Shown: piece after piece, positions 26,951 to 34,828 of the stretch
Numbering within the stretch: position 1 is the stretch's first letter
How the letters are laid out: each line of letters begins with the position of its first letter
DNA from: Agromyces soli
GTDB lineage: Bacteria > Actinomycetota > Actinomycetes > Actinomycetales > Microbacteriaceae
Assembly (NCBI RefSeq): GCF_022811605.1
Contig: NZ_CP094533.1
Coordinates: forward strand, 496,001 to 560,000
Direction of reading: 5' to 3'
DNA length: 64,000 nt
The notes under the pieces: model-generated
Seen by the model: only the letters and a program-made list of their open reading frames with translations
Told to the model about the DNA's origin: nothing
Databases searched by the model: none
Position numbers and translations under genes: made by a program

Positions 26951-27715
26951 ATGTCGCTCGCACTCGCTTCCGCTCCCACCGCTCGCACCGCCCCCAGCAT
27001 CTCGGCCGCCCCGGTCCGGGCCATCGCCGACGGCGCCCCCATCGCCCGCCTCGCCGCGCCGGCCGCCGAACTCGCCTCCCCCGCTCCCCGCGTCCGCGCC
27101 GTGCCCGAGGGCACCGAGGCCCGCGGCTTCGTGCTCTACGTCGGCATCGACGAGGGCAAGGCCACCGAGGACGGCACGACGCTGCACCGCATCGTCGAGG
27201 CGCTCCGCCGTCTGACCGCCGAGGTCGCCCCGTCCGCCGAGACCTACGCGGCCGTGGCCCTCGCCCCCGAGGGCGCCGGCGGCCGCGACGTCGACGTCGT
27301 GCGCCTCGCCCTCCAGGACCCGGCCGCGCTCGCCAAGCAGCGCGAGGCCCAGGGCGACGTGCGCGACGACAGCGACCGGCACCCCAACGGCGTCATCATC
27401 GACATCTCGCGCAAGCGCGTGCTGCTCGACGGCGAGCCCGCCGGGCTCACCTACAAGGAGTTCGAGCTGCTGCAGTACCTGGTGCTGCGCGAGGGCCGCA
27501 CGATCGACCGGCACGAGCTCATCGACAGCCTCTGGAACGCCGACGACGAGGCCCCGAGCGAGCGCACCATCGACGTGCACGTGCGCCGCCTGCGCTCGAA
27601 GCTCGCCCACTACCAGGACATCGTGCGCACCGTGCGCGGCCTCGGCTACCGCTTCGACCGGCACGCCGACGTCTCGATCCGCCAGGCCTCCACGCCGAGC
27701 CCCGACGTCTTCTGA
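26951..27715 (+). CDS. orphan winged-helix (OmpR-type) transcriptional regulator
   Basis: 254 residues with a C-terminal OmpR/PhoB-type winged helix (residues ~145-237: GVIIDISRKRVLLDGEPAGLTYKEFELL in part, SERTIDVHVRRLRSKL, VRTVRGLGYRFD) but no receiver domain. The N-terminal ~140 residues are Ala/Pro-rich, then a segment of possible alpha-beta fold (RGFVLYVGIDEGKA...). ATG at 26951 follows AGGAATCC weakly. A ~155-bp untranslated interval after the Cys-rich leader, with a hairpin, suggests attenuation control. Family of orphan wHTH proteins in Microbacteriaceae; targets unknown. Confidence 0.78.
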   Translation: MSLALASAPTARTAPSISAAPVRAIADGAPIARLAAPAAELASPAPRVRAVPEGTEARGFVLYVGIDEGKATEDGTTLHRIVEALRRLTAEVAPSAETYAAVALAPEGAGGRDVDVVRLALQDPAALAKQREAQGDVRDDSDRHPNGVIIDISRKRVLLDGEPAGLTYKEFELLQYLVLREGRTIDRHELIDSLWNADDEAPSERTIDVHVRRLRSKLAHYQDIVRTVRGLGYRFDRHADVSIRQASTPSPDVF

Positions 27716-27880
27716 GCCCGCCGCCTCTCATCCGGCTCGCGCCGGAGGAGCTGCGCCTCCCGGGAGGATGATTCTGGCCGCGGCATCCTCCCGCGGAGCG
27801 GATCTCCTCCGCGCTCGACGGTCAGGCTGGGAGCCCGCAGAGATTTCCGAGTGGGTCTGGCGCCCGTTACCTATCTGTTA

Positions 27881-27992
27881 TATATTCGATTTCGCACCGC
27901 TCGTTTGCTGTGGCGGGCGGTGTGGAATGTGATTGCAGGACACTCTTGGTGCAAGGGCGAGGGCCGGTCGTCAGCCTCTACGACCGGCCCTC
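27881..27992 (+). ncRNA. candidate short RNA or hairpin element upstream of marR
   Basis: In the 338-bp gap 27716-28053, the only AT-rich patch has TATATT (27881-27886). About 70 bp on is a strong hairpin, GAGGGCCGGTCGT-8 nt-ACGACCGGCCCTC (27959-27992), 13-bp arms, followed by a separate marR promoter. The pair could bound a ~95-nt RNA, or the hairpin may be a leader. No coding signal was seen; no clear -35. Low confidence. Earlier in the gap are GCGGAG/CTCCGC type inverted repeats that may end the winged-helix gene. Confidence 0.25.
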
Positions 27993-28053
27993 AACCGTGT
28001 CCGGGCCCCCTATTCTGGGAAGCGCGCTTTCGCGCTGACGAAGGGAGCACCAC

Positions 28054-28530
28054 GTGGTCGATCGGCAGCTCACCGTCGCGGCCTGGGAGTCGCTGTTCCG
28101 CGCCCAGGTGACCGTCATGCGGGCCCTGCAGCGGGACTTTCCGTCCTCGGTCGTCTCGATGAACGAGTACGACGTGCTGTTCAACATCTCTCGCGCGCCC
28201 GGCCGACGGCTGCGCTTGAAGGAGCTCAACCGCTCCGTGCTCATCACGCAGCCGAGCGTCAGCCGCCTCGTCGATCGGCTCGCCGCCCGCGGGCTGCTCG
28301 TGAAGAGCGAGGACCCGGACGACGGCCGGGGAACCATCGTCTCCCTCACCGCGGAGGGCTTCGACCTGTTCCGCCGCGTCGCGGTGGAGCACATGCAGGC
28401 CATCACCGAGCACATGGGCGCCTCGCTCGACGAGGAGGAGCTGCGCACCCTGATCCGGCTGACCAGCCGGCTGCGCCTGGGCGCAGCCGAGGCCGGCGCA
28501 CCCGTGATCAGGCCCGAGGACGAGGACTGA
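28054..28530 (+). CDS. MarR family transcriptional regulator
   Basis: 158-residue winged-helix repressor: helix pairs LRFAQVT...EYDVLFNISRAPGRRLRLKELNRSV (read in parts), recognition helix ITQPSVSRLVDRLAARGLL, wing DDGRGTIVSLTAEGFDLF, and dimerisation helices at both ends. GTG at 28054 follows AAGGGAG. -10 TATTCT at 28011-28016 and an AGCGCG-CTTT-CGCGCT hairpin (28021-28036) lie between promoter and start. Followed by a strong hairpin terminator, so monocistronic. Ligand and targets unknown. Confidence 0.9.
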   Translation: MVDRQLTVAAWESLFRAQVTVMRALQRDFPSSVVSMNEYDVLFNISRAPGRRLRLKELNRSVLITQPSVSRLVDRLAARGLLVKSEDPDDGRGTIVSLTAEGFDLFRRVAVEHMQAITEHMGASLDEEELRTLIRLTSRLRLGAAEAGAPVIRPEDED

Positions 28531-28600
28531 TCCGCGCGCGGGCGAATGACGGCCGAACCGCGGCACGCCGGGAACCCCGGCCGAACGGCGGGCGAATGAC

Positions 28601-28632
28601 GGTGGGGCGGGAACCCTACCTCCCGCCCCACC
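28601..28632 (+). terminator. marR terminator hairpin
   Basis: GGTGGGGCGGGA-8 nt-TCCCGCCCCACC, 12-bp arms, about 70 bp after the marR stop. The stretch 28531-28888 otherwise contains only a 15-bp direct repeat GCGGGCGAATGACGG (twice, ~50 bp apart) and no convincing gene. Confidence 0.65.
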
Positions 28633-28888
28633 GCGGCCTCCGGGGAGGCCCTCCCCGCCGAGCGACCCGAACTGAGCTCGACGAGCAACCTCCCGAGCGG
28701 GGCGCGCGAGGGCGCACCGCGGCCACCATGGCTGGCGGGCATGTCGGGTTCGGGTTCCCGACTCGGGTTTGGGTGAATCGTATCCCTGCCGCGCGCCATG
28801 TGCCGCCCCCGGAACGGGGCACAAGCCAGTGGCGCGGGCCGGTGGGAACGCCCGCCACGGCGCGGATGTCCGCGTCGCGGCGAGGCGC

Positions 28889-29197
28889 TCAGCGCGCTTC
28901 GGGGGCCTCCACCGGATCGACGGAGCCCGCGTACTCCGGGTGCCGCTCGAGGTAGGCGCGGATGAACGGGCACTCGGGCACGATGCGCTCGCCGCGCGCG
29001 ACGGTGTCGTCGAGGGCGAAGCGGGCGAGCCGGCTGCCGATGCCCTGCCCCTCGAACTCGGGCTTCACGATCGTGTGGGTGAAGGTCGTCCGGCCTGCTT
29101 GGCGGCGGTACATCGCGAATCCGGCGACGACCCGGCCGGATCGGATCTCGTACCGCGACCGCTCGGCCACCTCGGCGAGCTCGATGTCCTCGCTCAT
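28889..29197 (-). CDS. GNAT-family N-acetyltransferase (YidJ-like, short)
   Basis: 102-residue minimal GNAT domain of the YjdJ/acetyltransferase_15-type: TFTHTIVKPEFEGQGIGSRLARFALDD carries the acetyl-CoA loop QGIGS, with CPFIRAYLERHPEYAG forming the C-terminal helix motif. ATG at 29197 follows GCGGAGGAACGC. Such short GNATs are widespread and mostly uncharacterised. Alone on this strand here, ~125 bp after the multi-TM protein gene. Confidence 0.85.
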   Translation of the reverse strand: MSEDIELAEVAERSRYEIRSGRVVAGFAMYRRQAGRTTFTHTIVKPEFEGQGIGSRLARFALDDTVARGERIVPECPFIRAYLERHPEYAGSVDPVEAPEAR

Positions 29198-29323
29198 GCG
29201 TTCCTCCGCTTCCGCTCGGCCGCGCGAAGTCGCGCGGCGCCGTCACTTCGTGCAACGCCGGGCGCCGGCAGGGATTCCCGTCGCGCGCCCGATGGCTGCC
29301 GAAGCATCCGGCTCCAGGATGCC

Positions 29324-30658
29324 TCAGACGAGGGCCGCGTGGTCCGGGGGGTCGTCGGCTGAGGCATCCGTGCCGGGCATGCCGAGGGGGCGGAGTCGGT
29401 CCGCACCGGTTCGCCTCGGGCCGCGGAGGCGGGCCTCGTCGTCGCGGCCGGCGGGCCGGGCGTGCGCGGCCGATCCGGCCGGGGCGAGGCGACGGCGCGG
29501 CACCGCGTGGGCGTGGGTGTGGGCGGCGACGGCGGCCGTGGCGATCCCGAGCTCGTGCTCGTTCGGCTCGGCCGAAGGGTGCGCGTGCGTCGTCGCGACG
29601 AGGGCGATGAGCCAGGCGAAGACGAGGGTGAACGCGACGATCTCGAACACGGTCAGATTGAACAGGCCCAGCACCTGGTAGGCGAACATCGCCGCGACCT
29701 CGATGCCGAGGAAGACGAAGGAGAGCACGACGAGGGTGCGCGGCATCCGCCTGGCGAAGGCCCGGACGCAGCCGGCGAGTCCGGCGAACCCGGCCGCCGC
29801 GGCGCAGGCGAAGACGTTGTGCAGCAGCGTGTCGGTGTCGATCGGCACGAGGCCGACGCCCGCGAGGCTCGCCCCGATCACGGCGATGAGGACCCGCGCG
29901 GCGCCGAGCCCGCCACGGCGGGCGGCGAATCGCGCCTCGCCGAGGGCCCGGGTGAGCGCCGGGCCGAGCACGGCCATGCCGAGTCCGGCGATCACGATGC
30001 CGACGTTGAAGCTCGCGGCGGCGAGGTCGTCGCTCGTGCCGAGGGTGCTGAAGTTCAGCGTCCACCACTCGCCGGTCGGCGTGATCGACATGGCGCCGAG
30101 GCTGCCGGCGGCCAGCAGCATGGAGACGAGGTTGAAGGTGCGGTACGCCTCGTGGCTGATCGCCTGGTGGTGGAGCCGGGCGGTGCCGACGCCGAGCACC
30201 GTGCCGAGCAGCACGCCGGCCGCCTCGTGACCGCCCGGCATCCACGCGAACGCCGGTGCCGCGAAGTGCACGGCGAGCAGCGCGATGCCGGCCCAGACCA
30301 TGCCGTTCGCGATGGCCCTGGCCCGGTCGTCGAAGCCCGGCAGGCCGAAGCGCATCGCGGCGGCGAGCCGCTCCTCCGAGGCGGACACGACGAGGAGCAG
30401 CATCGCGACGGCGATCGCGCCGAGCGCGGCGACCGGCATGACGGCCGCGTCGGCGGCGCCCCAGCCGCCGAGGGCGTGGGCCTGGGCGTCGAAGCCGAGC
30501 CCGCGCCCCTCGACGCTGAGCAGCCGGGCGAAGACGATCCCGAAGGCGAGGGCGATGCCGAGCACGAAGACGCGGCGGAGGGTGCGGGAGGAGCGCAGGG
30601 CGATGGCGGCCAGCGGATCGGATGCCGCTTCCGCGACCCGCACGGACTCCGTGCGCAC
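29324..30658 (-). CDS. multi-TM membrane protein, DUF998-like
   Basis: 444 residues with about ten hydrophobic helices and TPTGEWWTLNFSTLGTSDDLAAASFNVG, the DUF998 kind of motif before the third-fourth helix. The C-terminal ~90 residues are hydrophilic with two His-rich strings (THAHPS and HTHAHAVPRRR) and Arg-rich tail. Start GTG at 30658 is chosen because it leads directly to the first basic stretch and helix; an ATG at 30736 (470 aa) preceded by TACACT is an alternative. Function unknown. Confidence 0.65.
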   Translation of the reverse strand: MRTESVRVAEAASDPLAAIALRSSRTLRRVFVLGIALAFGIVFARLLSVEGRGLGFDAQAHALGGWGAADAAVMPVAALGAIAVAMLLLVVSASEERLAAAMRFGLPGFDDRARAIANGMVWAGIALLAVHFAAPAFAWMPGGHEAAGVLLGTVLGVGTARLHHQAISHEAYRTFNLVSMLLAAGSLGAMSITPTGEWWTLNFSTLGTSDDLAAASFNVGIVIAGLGMAVLGPALTRALGEARFAARRGGLGAARVLIAVIGASLAGVGLVPIDTDTLLHNVFACAAAAGFAGLAGCVRAFARRMPRTLVVLSFVFLGIEVAAMFAYQVLGLFNLTVFEIVAFTLVFAWLIALVATTHAHPSAEPNEHELGIATAAVAAHTHAHAVPRRRLAPAGSAAHARPAGRDDEARLRGPRRTGADRLRPLGMPGTDASADDPPDHAALV

Positions 30659-31151
30659 CGCGGGGAGCGAGGCGTTCGAACGCTCGCCGTTCAGCCGGAC
30701 GTGGTTTTCACGACCGGCGCAATCCGGGGCCGCCATGCGACGCCGCAGGGAGTGTACCCGGAGTGTTGGTGCCGGGGTGGCCCCGACAAACGCACCCCTC
30801 ATATCCGGACTCTCGTTCACGGGAATCAGACAAAACGAGCCTATCGGCGACCCCACGCCCGAATCGTCGAGAATCCACCCAAAACGGGGGGCAAAGTCCG
30901 AGAATCCGGGGCAGAACGGCCACCGAGCGGCGAGAATCCCGCCCATTCGCCTCGACGAACGGACGGGGACCGGAGCGGCGGGCGGGGCTCGAAACGACGA
31001 TCCCGACGGCCGGCGCACGCACCGGAAGAACTGCCCGCGAAGTCTACCGCATCGTGATGATTCCTCGTGGACGCAGTCGATCGCCTGGAGCCGGGTCGGA
31101 GGCCGCGTGTGCGCGCTCTCCCGGCGGCGGCGCCAATCCCGCACCGACCCA

Positions 31152-31180
31152 TTGCAATGAGGTTTCTTCGGGTTTAGTCT
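31152..31180 (+). promoter_or_regulatory. promoter of surface protein gene
   Basis: -35 TTGCAA (31152-31157), 17-bp spacer, -10 TAGTCT (31175-31180), 21 bp before ATG 31202 with GGGGGGA as ribosome site. The -35 is inside CATTGCAATG, a 10-bp palindrome. The rest of 30659-31151 has no gene; it has three GAGAATCC/C repeats (near 30870, 30899, 30932) of unclear meaning and a 12-bp palindrome GCGTTCGAACGC (30672-30683). Confidence 0.55.
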
Positions 31181-31201
31181 GCGGTCTCGGGGGGATCCAT
31201 C

Positions 31202-34200
31202 ATGACGCGTGCGCACGATCCGCAGACGAACAGCCTCGGCATCCGAACTCGAGCCCGGAGACCGCGCTGGCTCGCGACGATCGTCGCGATCGCGGCGCTC
31301 CTCGCCGGCGGGAGCGCGGTCACCGCCGCGAGTTCGGCGATCGGCGCCCCGGGCAGTCCCGGGATCCCCCACGCGGCGTCCGTCCCGGTCTTCGCCGAGG
31401 ACTTCCAGAACCAGGTCGCCACGAACGGGATCCGCCTCCCGCAGTACACCGGCGGCCCGGCGGCGAACACCTCGACGTACGTCGCGAGCCCCGCCTGGCT
31501 GCCCGCCGGGGACCAGTGCAACGGCTGGATCCTGCGCTCCTCGACGCCGCGCAACGCCGTGGTCACCGGCGTCGACTCCGGTTGCGACGCCACCGCCTGG
31601 GCCAGGCTCCAGGGCATGGCGACGGCGATCGGGCTCTTCCGCGGCGAGACGCTGCCGGTCGCCCAGCAGAACCAGATCCTCTCCGCGTACACGAACGGCG
31701 GGTCGAACCCCGGCCCGGGCGTGCAGTTCCAGACCGCGAAGCCGATCACCACGAGCATCACGGCCGGGCATTTCTACCAGATCAGCGCCATCTACGGCGC
31801 CGTGAACTGCGTCTCCGAGGGGCCGGGCCTCGGGCGTCAGGACCCGAGCCTCACCTTCAACCTCATCCAGAACCAGACCGGCTCCGGTCCCGCGCCCGGC
31901 ACCGGGACCGGCACCATCACGACCCTCGCGAGCGGGCTGAACCCGTGCACCGACCCCGCCGCGCGCATCATCACGACCGCCGGGCAGAACTACCACGTCG
32001 CGAGGCTGAACTCCCAGGGATTCCGCGCGCCCGCCGGGGTGTCGACGATCGGCATCCAGCTGTACAACGCCGCCGGCGGCTTCCGCGGCAACGACTCCGG
32101 CTTCGACGACCCGCAGATCGTCGACGCCACGCCGCAGCTCGACAAGGTGTTCTCGCCCACGACGGCCGTGGCCGGCGGCACGACGACGCTGACCTTCACG
32201 ATCACGAACACCGACGAGCTCGCCGCGAAGAACGGCTGGTCGTTCACCGATACGCTGCCCGCCGGGCTCGCCTTCGCGGGCACGCCCTCGACGGACTGCC
32301 CCGCCGGCGTCGCCACGATCGACGGCACCGCGATCTCCGGCTCGGGCAACCTCGCCGCCGGCATGGCGTCCTGCACGTTCACGGTGCTGGTCACGAGCGC
32401 GACGCCGGGCACCTACACCAACGGCCCGGACAACATCGGACCGCTCGACGGGCTGCTCGAGCCCGGCGACTCCACCGTCGTGTTCACCGTCCCCGAGACT
32501 CCCGCGATCTCGCTCGTGAAGTCGGCCGACCTCGCCGATCCCTCGGAGTTCGTCGTCGATCGCACGGTCACGTACACCTTCCAGGTGACGAACTCCGGCA
32601 ACGTGCCGCTGACCGCCGTCGCCGTGGCGGAGACCGCCTTCGACGGCAGCGGCACGCCGTCGGCGATCTCCTGTCCGCAGACCACGCTCGCCGTCGGAGC
32701 CGGGATGAGCTGCACCGCCACCTACGTGCTGACGCAGGAGGACATCGACCAGGGCAGCGTCACGAACACCGCGCAGGCGAGCGGTACGCCGCCGAGCGGG
32801 CCGCCCGTCACCGCCGACTCGACCGCCGTCGTCTCCGGCGACGAGACTCCCTCGATCGCCATCGTGAAGGCCGCGGATGCCTCGGGCGTGCAGCAGCCGA
32901 GCGCGGTCGGCGATCCGATCGCGTACACGGTCACCGTCACGAACACGGGCAACGTCACCCTCGTCGACGTCGAGGTGGTCGACACGCTCCTCGGCGACGG
33001 CTTGAGCTACACCTGGCCCGGCGACGACGGGGTCCTCGCACCCGGGGAGTTCGTGACCGTGACGGGCAGCCACGCCGTGACGCAGGCCGATCTCGAGGCG
33101 GGGTTCGTCACGAACACGGCGACGACGACCGGGCAGACGCAGGGCGGCACACCCGTCGAGGCCGGTCCCGCGACGACGACGACGCCGCTCACGCAGGCGC
33201 CGAGCCTGCTGCTCGGCAAGGAGGCGACGCCCGACTTCGCTTCGCCGCCGAGGGTCGGCGACCTCATCGCCTACGACTTCACGATCGAGAACACGGGCAA
33301 CCTTCGGCTCGAGAACGTCTCCATCACCGACCGGCTGAGCGGGATCACCGCGATCTCGTACACCTGGCCGGGCGACCCCGGCGTGCTCGAACCCGGCGAC
33401 GTCGCCACGGGAACCGCGAGCTACGCGATCACGCAGGCCGACATCGACGCGGGCGGCGTGATCAACCAGGCCGTCGCGAACGGCACGACCACGAGCGGGG
33501 CGAACACGCCGTCGAACGAGGTCGAGACGGAGACGCCGATCGATCGCAGCGACGCGATCGCCCTGACGAAGACGGCGGATGCCTCGGGCCTCGGCTCGCC
33601 GGCGGAGCCGGGCGACCCGATCGTCTACCACTTCGTGGTCACGAACACGGGCAACACCACCCTGACCGGGGTGAGCATCGCCGAGGAGCTGCCGGGGGTG
33701 AGCGCGCTGAGCTACACCTGGCCCGGCGCCGACGGGGTGCTGCGCCCCGGCCAGTTCGCCGTGGCGAGCGCGAGCTACCCGGTCGCGCAGGCGGACCTCG
33801 ACGCCGGCGAGGTGACGAACCGGGCGACCGCGACGGGCACCGGTCCCGACGAGGAGGAGGTCGAGTCGCCGCCCGCGACGACCACGACCCCGCTCGACGA
33901 GGCTGCGCGGATCACGCTCGTGAAGTCGGCGAGCCCGAGCGACGCGGCGAGCTTCACCGTCGGCCAGGTCATCACCTACTCCTTCGTCGTGACGAACACC
34001 GGCAACGTGACCGTCACCGGGCTCGCGATCGTCGAGGACGCGTTCTCGGGCAGCGGCCCGGAGAACCCGATCACCTGCCCGAGCGCGCCGCTGCCGCCCG
34101 GCCGGCAGGCGACGTGCACGACGACGTACACGCTGACCCAGGCCGATGTCGACGCCGGTCAGCTCGCGAACACGGCGCGCGCGACCGGTGAGGCCGGCGG

Positions 34201-34765
34201 AGAACCCGTCGAGTCGAACCCCTCCTCGACGGTGATCCCGGCGCTGCAGAGCCCGGCGCTCTCGCTCGTGAAGTCGGCCGACGTCGAGCGCGTGACCGCG
34301 GTGGGCCAGGTCATCTCGTACACATTCCGCGTGACCAACATCGGCAACGTCACCCTGCGGACGGTCGAGGTCGTCGAGACGGACTTCTCCGGAGCCGGCA
34401 CGGCACCGCTCGTCACCTGCCCGAGCACCGCCGCCGAGCTGCTGCCCGGGGCGTTCGTCGACTGCGAGGCGAGCTACACCGCCGTGGCCGCCGACCTCAC
34501 CGGGGCCGCGATCGAGAACACCGCCGTCGCGACGGGCAACGCGCCCGACGAGTCGCCCGTCGAGTCGCCGCCCTCCTCGGCGTCCGTCGACACCGTGACG
34601 CCGACGCCCACGCCCACGCCGGTGCCGCCGAAGCCGGGACCGCCGCTCGCGGGCACCGGCTGGGAGCCGCCCGTCGGGGCGATCCTGATCGCGCTGCTGC
34701 TGACGGCGGCGGGGGCCGCGGCGCTGCTGCTCGCGCGGCGTCAGCCGACCGGCCGGCACCGCTGA
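31202..34765 (+). CDS. cell-surface protein with DUF11-type repeats and LAxTG signal
   Basis: 1187 residues. A signal peptide with hydrophobic core LATIVAIAALLAGGSAVTAA (residues ~29-48) is followed by a ~300-residue N-terminal region (four Cys) and an Ig-like DUF11 domain, then six ~115-residue repeats each opening with LVKSAD/IVKAAD/LGKEAT/LTKTAD/LVKSAS/LVKSAD and containing VTNTGNVTL and LTQ/ADxDAG. A Pro/Thr spacer precedes LAGTG (1149-1153), a hydrophobic helix and RRQPTGRHR: a class E sortase signal. Secreted, wall-anchored adhesin or matrix protein; no sortase gene is in the window. Confidence 0.85.
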   Translation: MTRAHDPQTNSLGIRTRARRPRWLATIVAIAALLAGGSAVTAASSAIGAPGSPGIPHAASVPVFAEDFQNQVATNGIRLPQYTGGPAANTSTYVASPAWLPAGDQCNGWILRSSTPRNAVVTGVDSGCDATAWARLQGMATAIGLFRGETLPVAQQNQILSAYTNGGSNPGPGVQFQTAKPITTSITAGHFYQISAIYGAVNCVSEGPGLGRQDPSLTFNLIQNQTGSGPAPGTGTGTITTLASGLNPCTDPAARIITTAGQNYHVARLNSQGFRAPAGVSTIGIQLYNAAGGFRGNDSGFDDPQIVDATPQLDKVFSPTTAVAGGTTTLTFTITNTDELAAKNGWSFTDTLPAGLAFAGTPSTDCPAGVATIDGTAISGSGNLAAGMASCTFTVLVTSATPGTYTNGPDNIGPLDGLLEPGDSTVVFTVPETPAISLVKSADLADPSEFVVDRTVTYTFQVTNSGNVPLTAVAVAETAFDGSGTPSAISCPQTTLAVGAGMSCTATYVLTQEDIDQGSVTNTAQASGTPPSGPPVTADSTAVVSGDETPSIAIVKAADASGVQQPSAVGDPIAYTVTVTNTGNVTLVDVEVVDTLLGDGLSYTWPGDDGVLAPGEFVTVTGSHAVTQADLEAGFVTNTATTTGQTQGGTPVEAGPATTTTPLTQAPSLLLGKEATPDFASPPRVGDLIAYDFTIENTGNLRLENVSITDRLSGITAISYTWPGDPGVLEPGDVATGTASYAITQADIDAGGVINQAVANGTTTSGANTPSNEVETETPIDRSDAIALTKTADASGLGSPAEPGDPIVYHFVVTNTGNTTLTGVSIAEELPGVSALSYTWPGADGVLRPGQFAVASASYPVAQADLDAGEVTNRATATGTGPDEEEVESPPATTTTPLDEAARITLVKSASPSDAASFTVGQVITYSFVVTNTGNVTVTGLAIVEDAFSGSGPENPITCPSAPLPPGRQATCTTTYTLTQADVDAGQLANTARATGEAGGEPVESNPSSTVIPALQSPALSLVKSADVERVTAVGQVISYTFRVTNIGNVTLRTVEVVETDFSGAGTAPLVTCPSTAAELLPGAFVDCEASYTAVAADLTGAAIENTAVATGNAPDESPVESPPSSASVDTVTPTPTPTPVPPKPGPPLAGTGWEPPVGAILIALLLTAAGAAALLLARRQPTGRHR

Positions 34766-34768
34766 CGA

Positions 34769-34819
34769 CTCGGGGGACGGGGCCGGGCGGCGGGGAGCCC
34801 CGGCCCCGACTCCCCCGAG
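34769..34819. terminator. bidirectional terminator between surface protein genes
   Basis: A long imperfect stem: outer arms CTCGGGGG/CCCCCGAG and inner CGGGGCCGGG/CCCGGCCCCG. It lies 3 bp after the stop of the plus-strand surface gene and 10 bp from the stop of the minus-strand one, so it ends both. Confidence 0.75.
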
Positions 34820-34828
34820 CCGTGACCG

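Noticed and set aside
29324-34759. An 1811-residue minus-strand frame through the surface protein gene
   Set aside because: The part antisense to the DUF11 gene is Arg/Gly-rich low complexity; only the 29324-30658 part has real membrane protein features.
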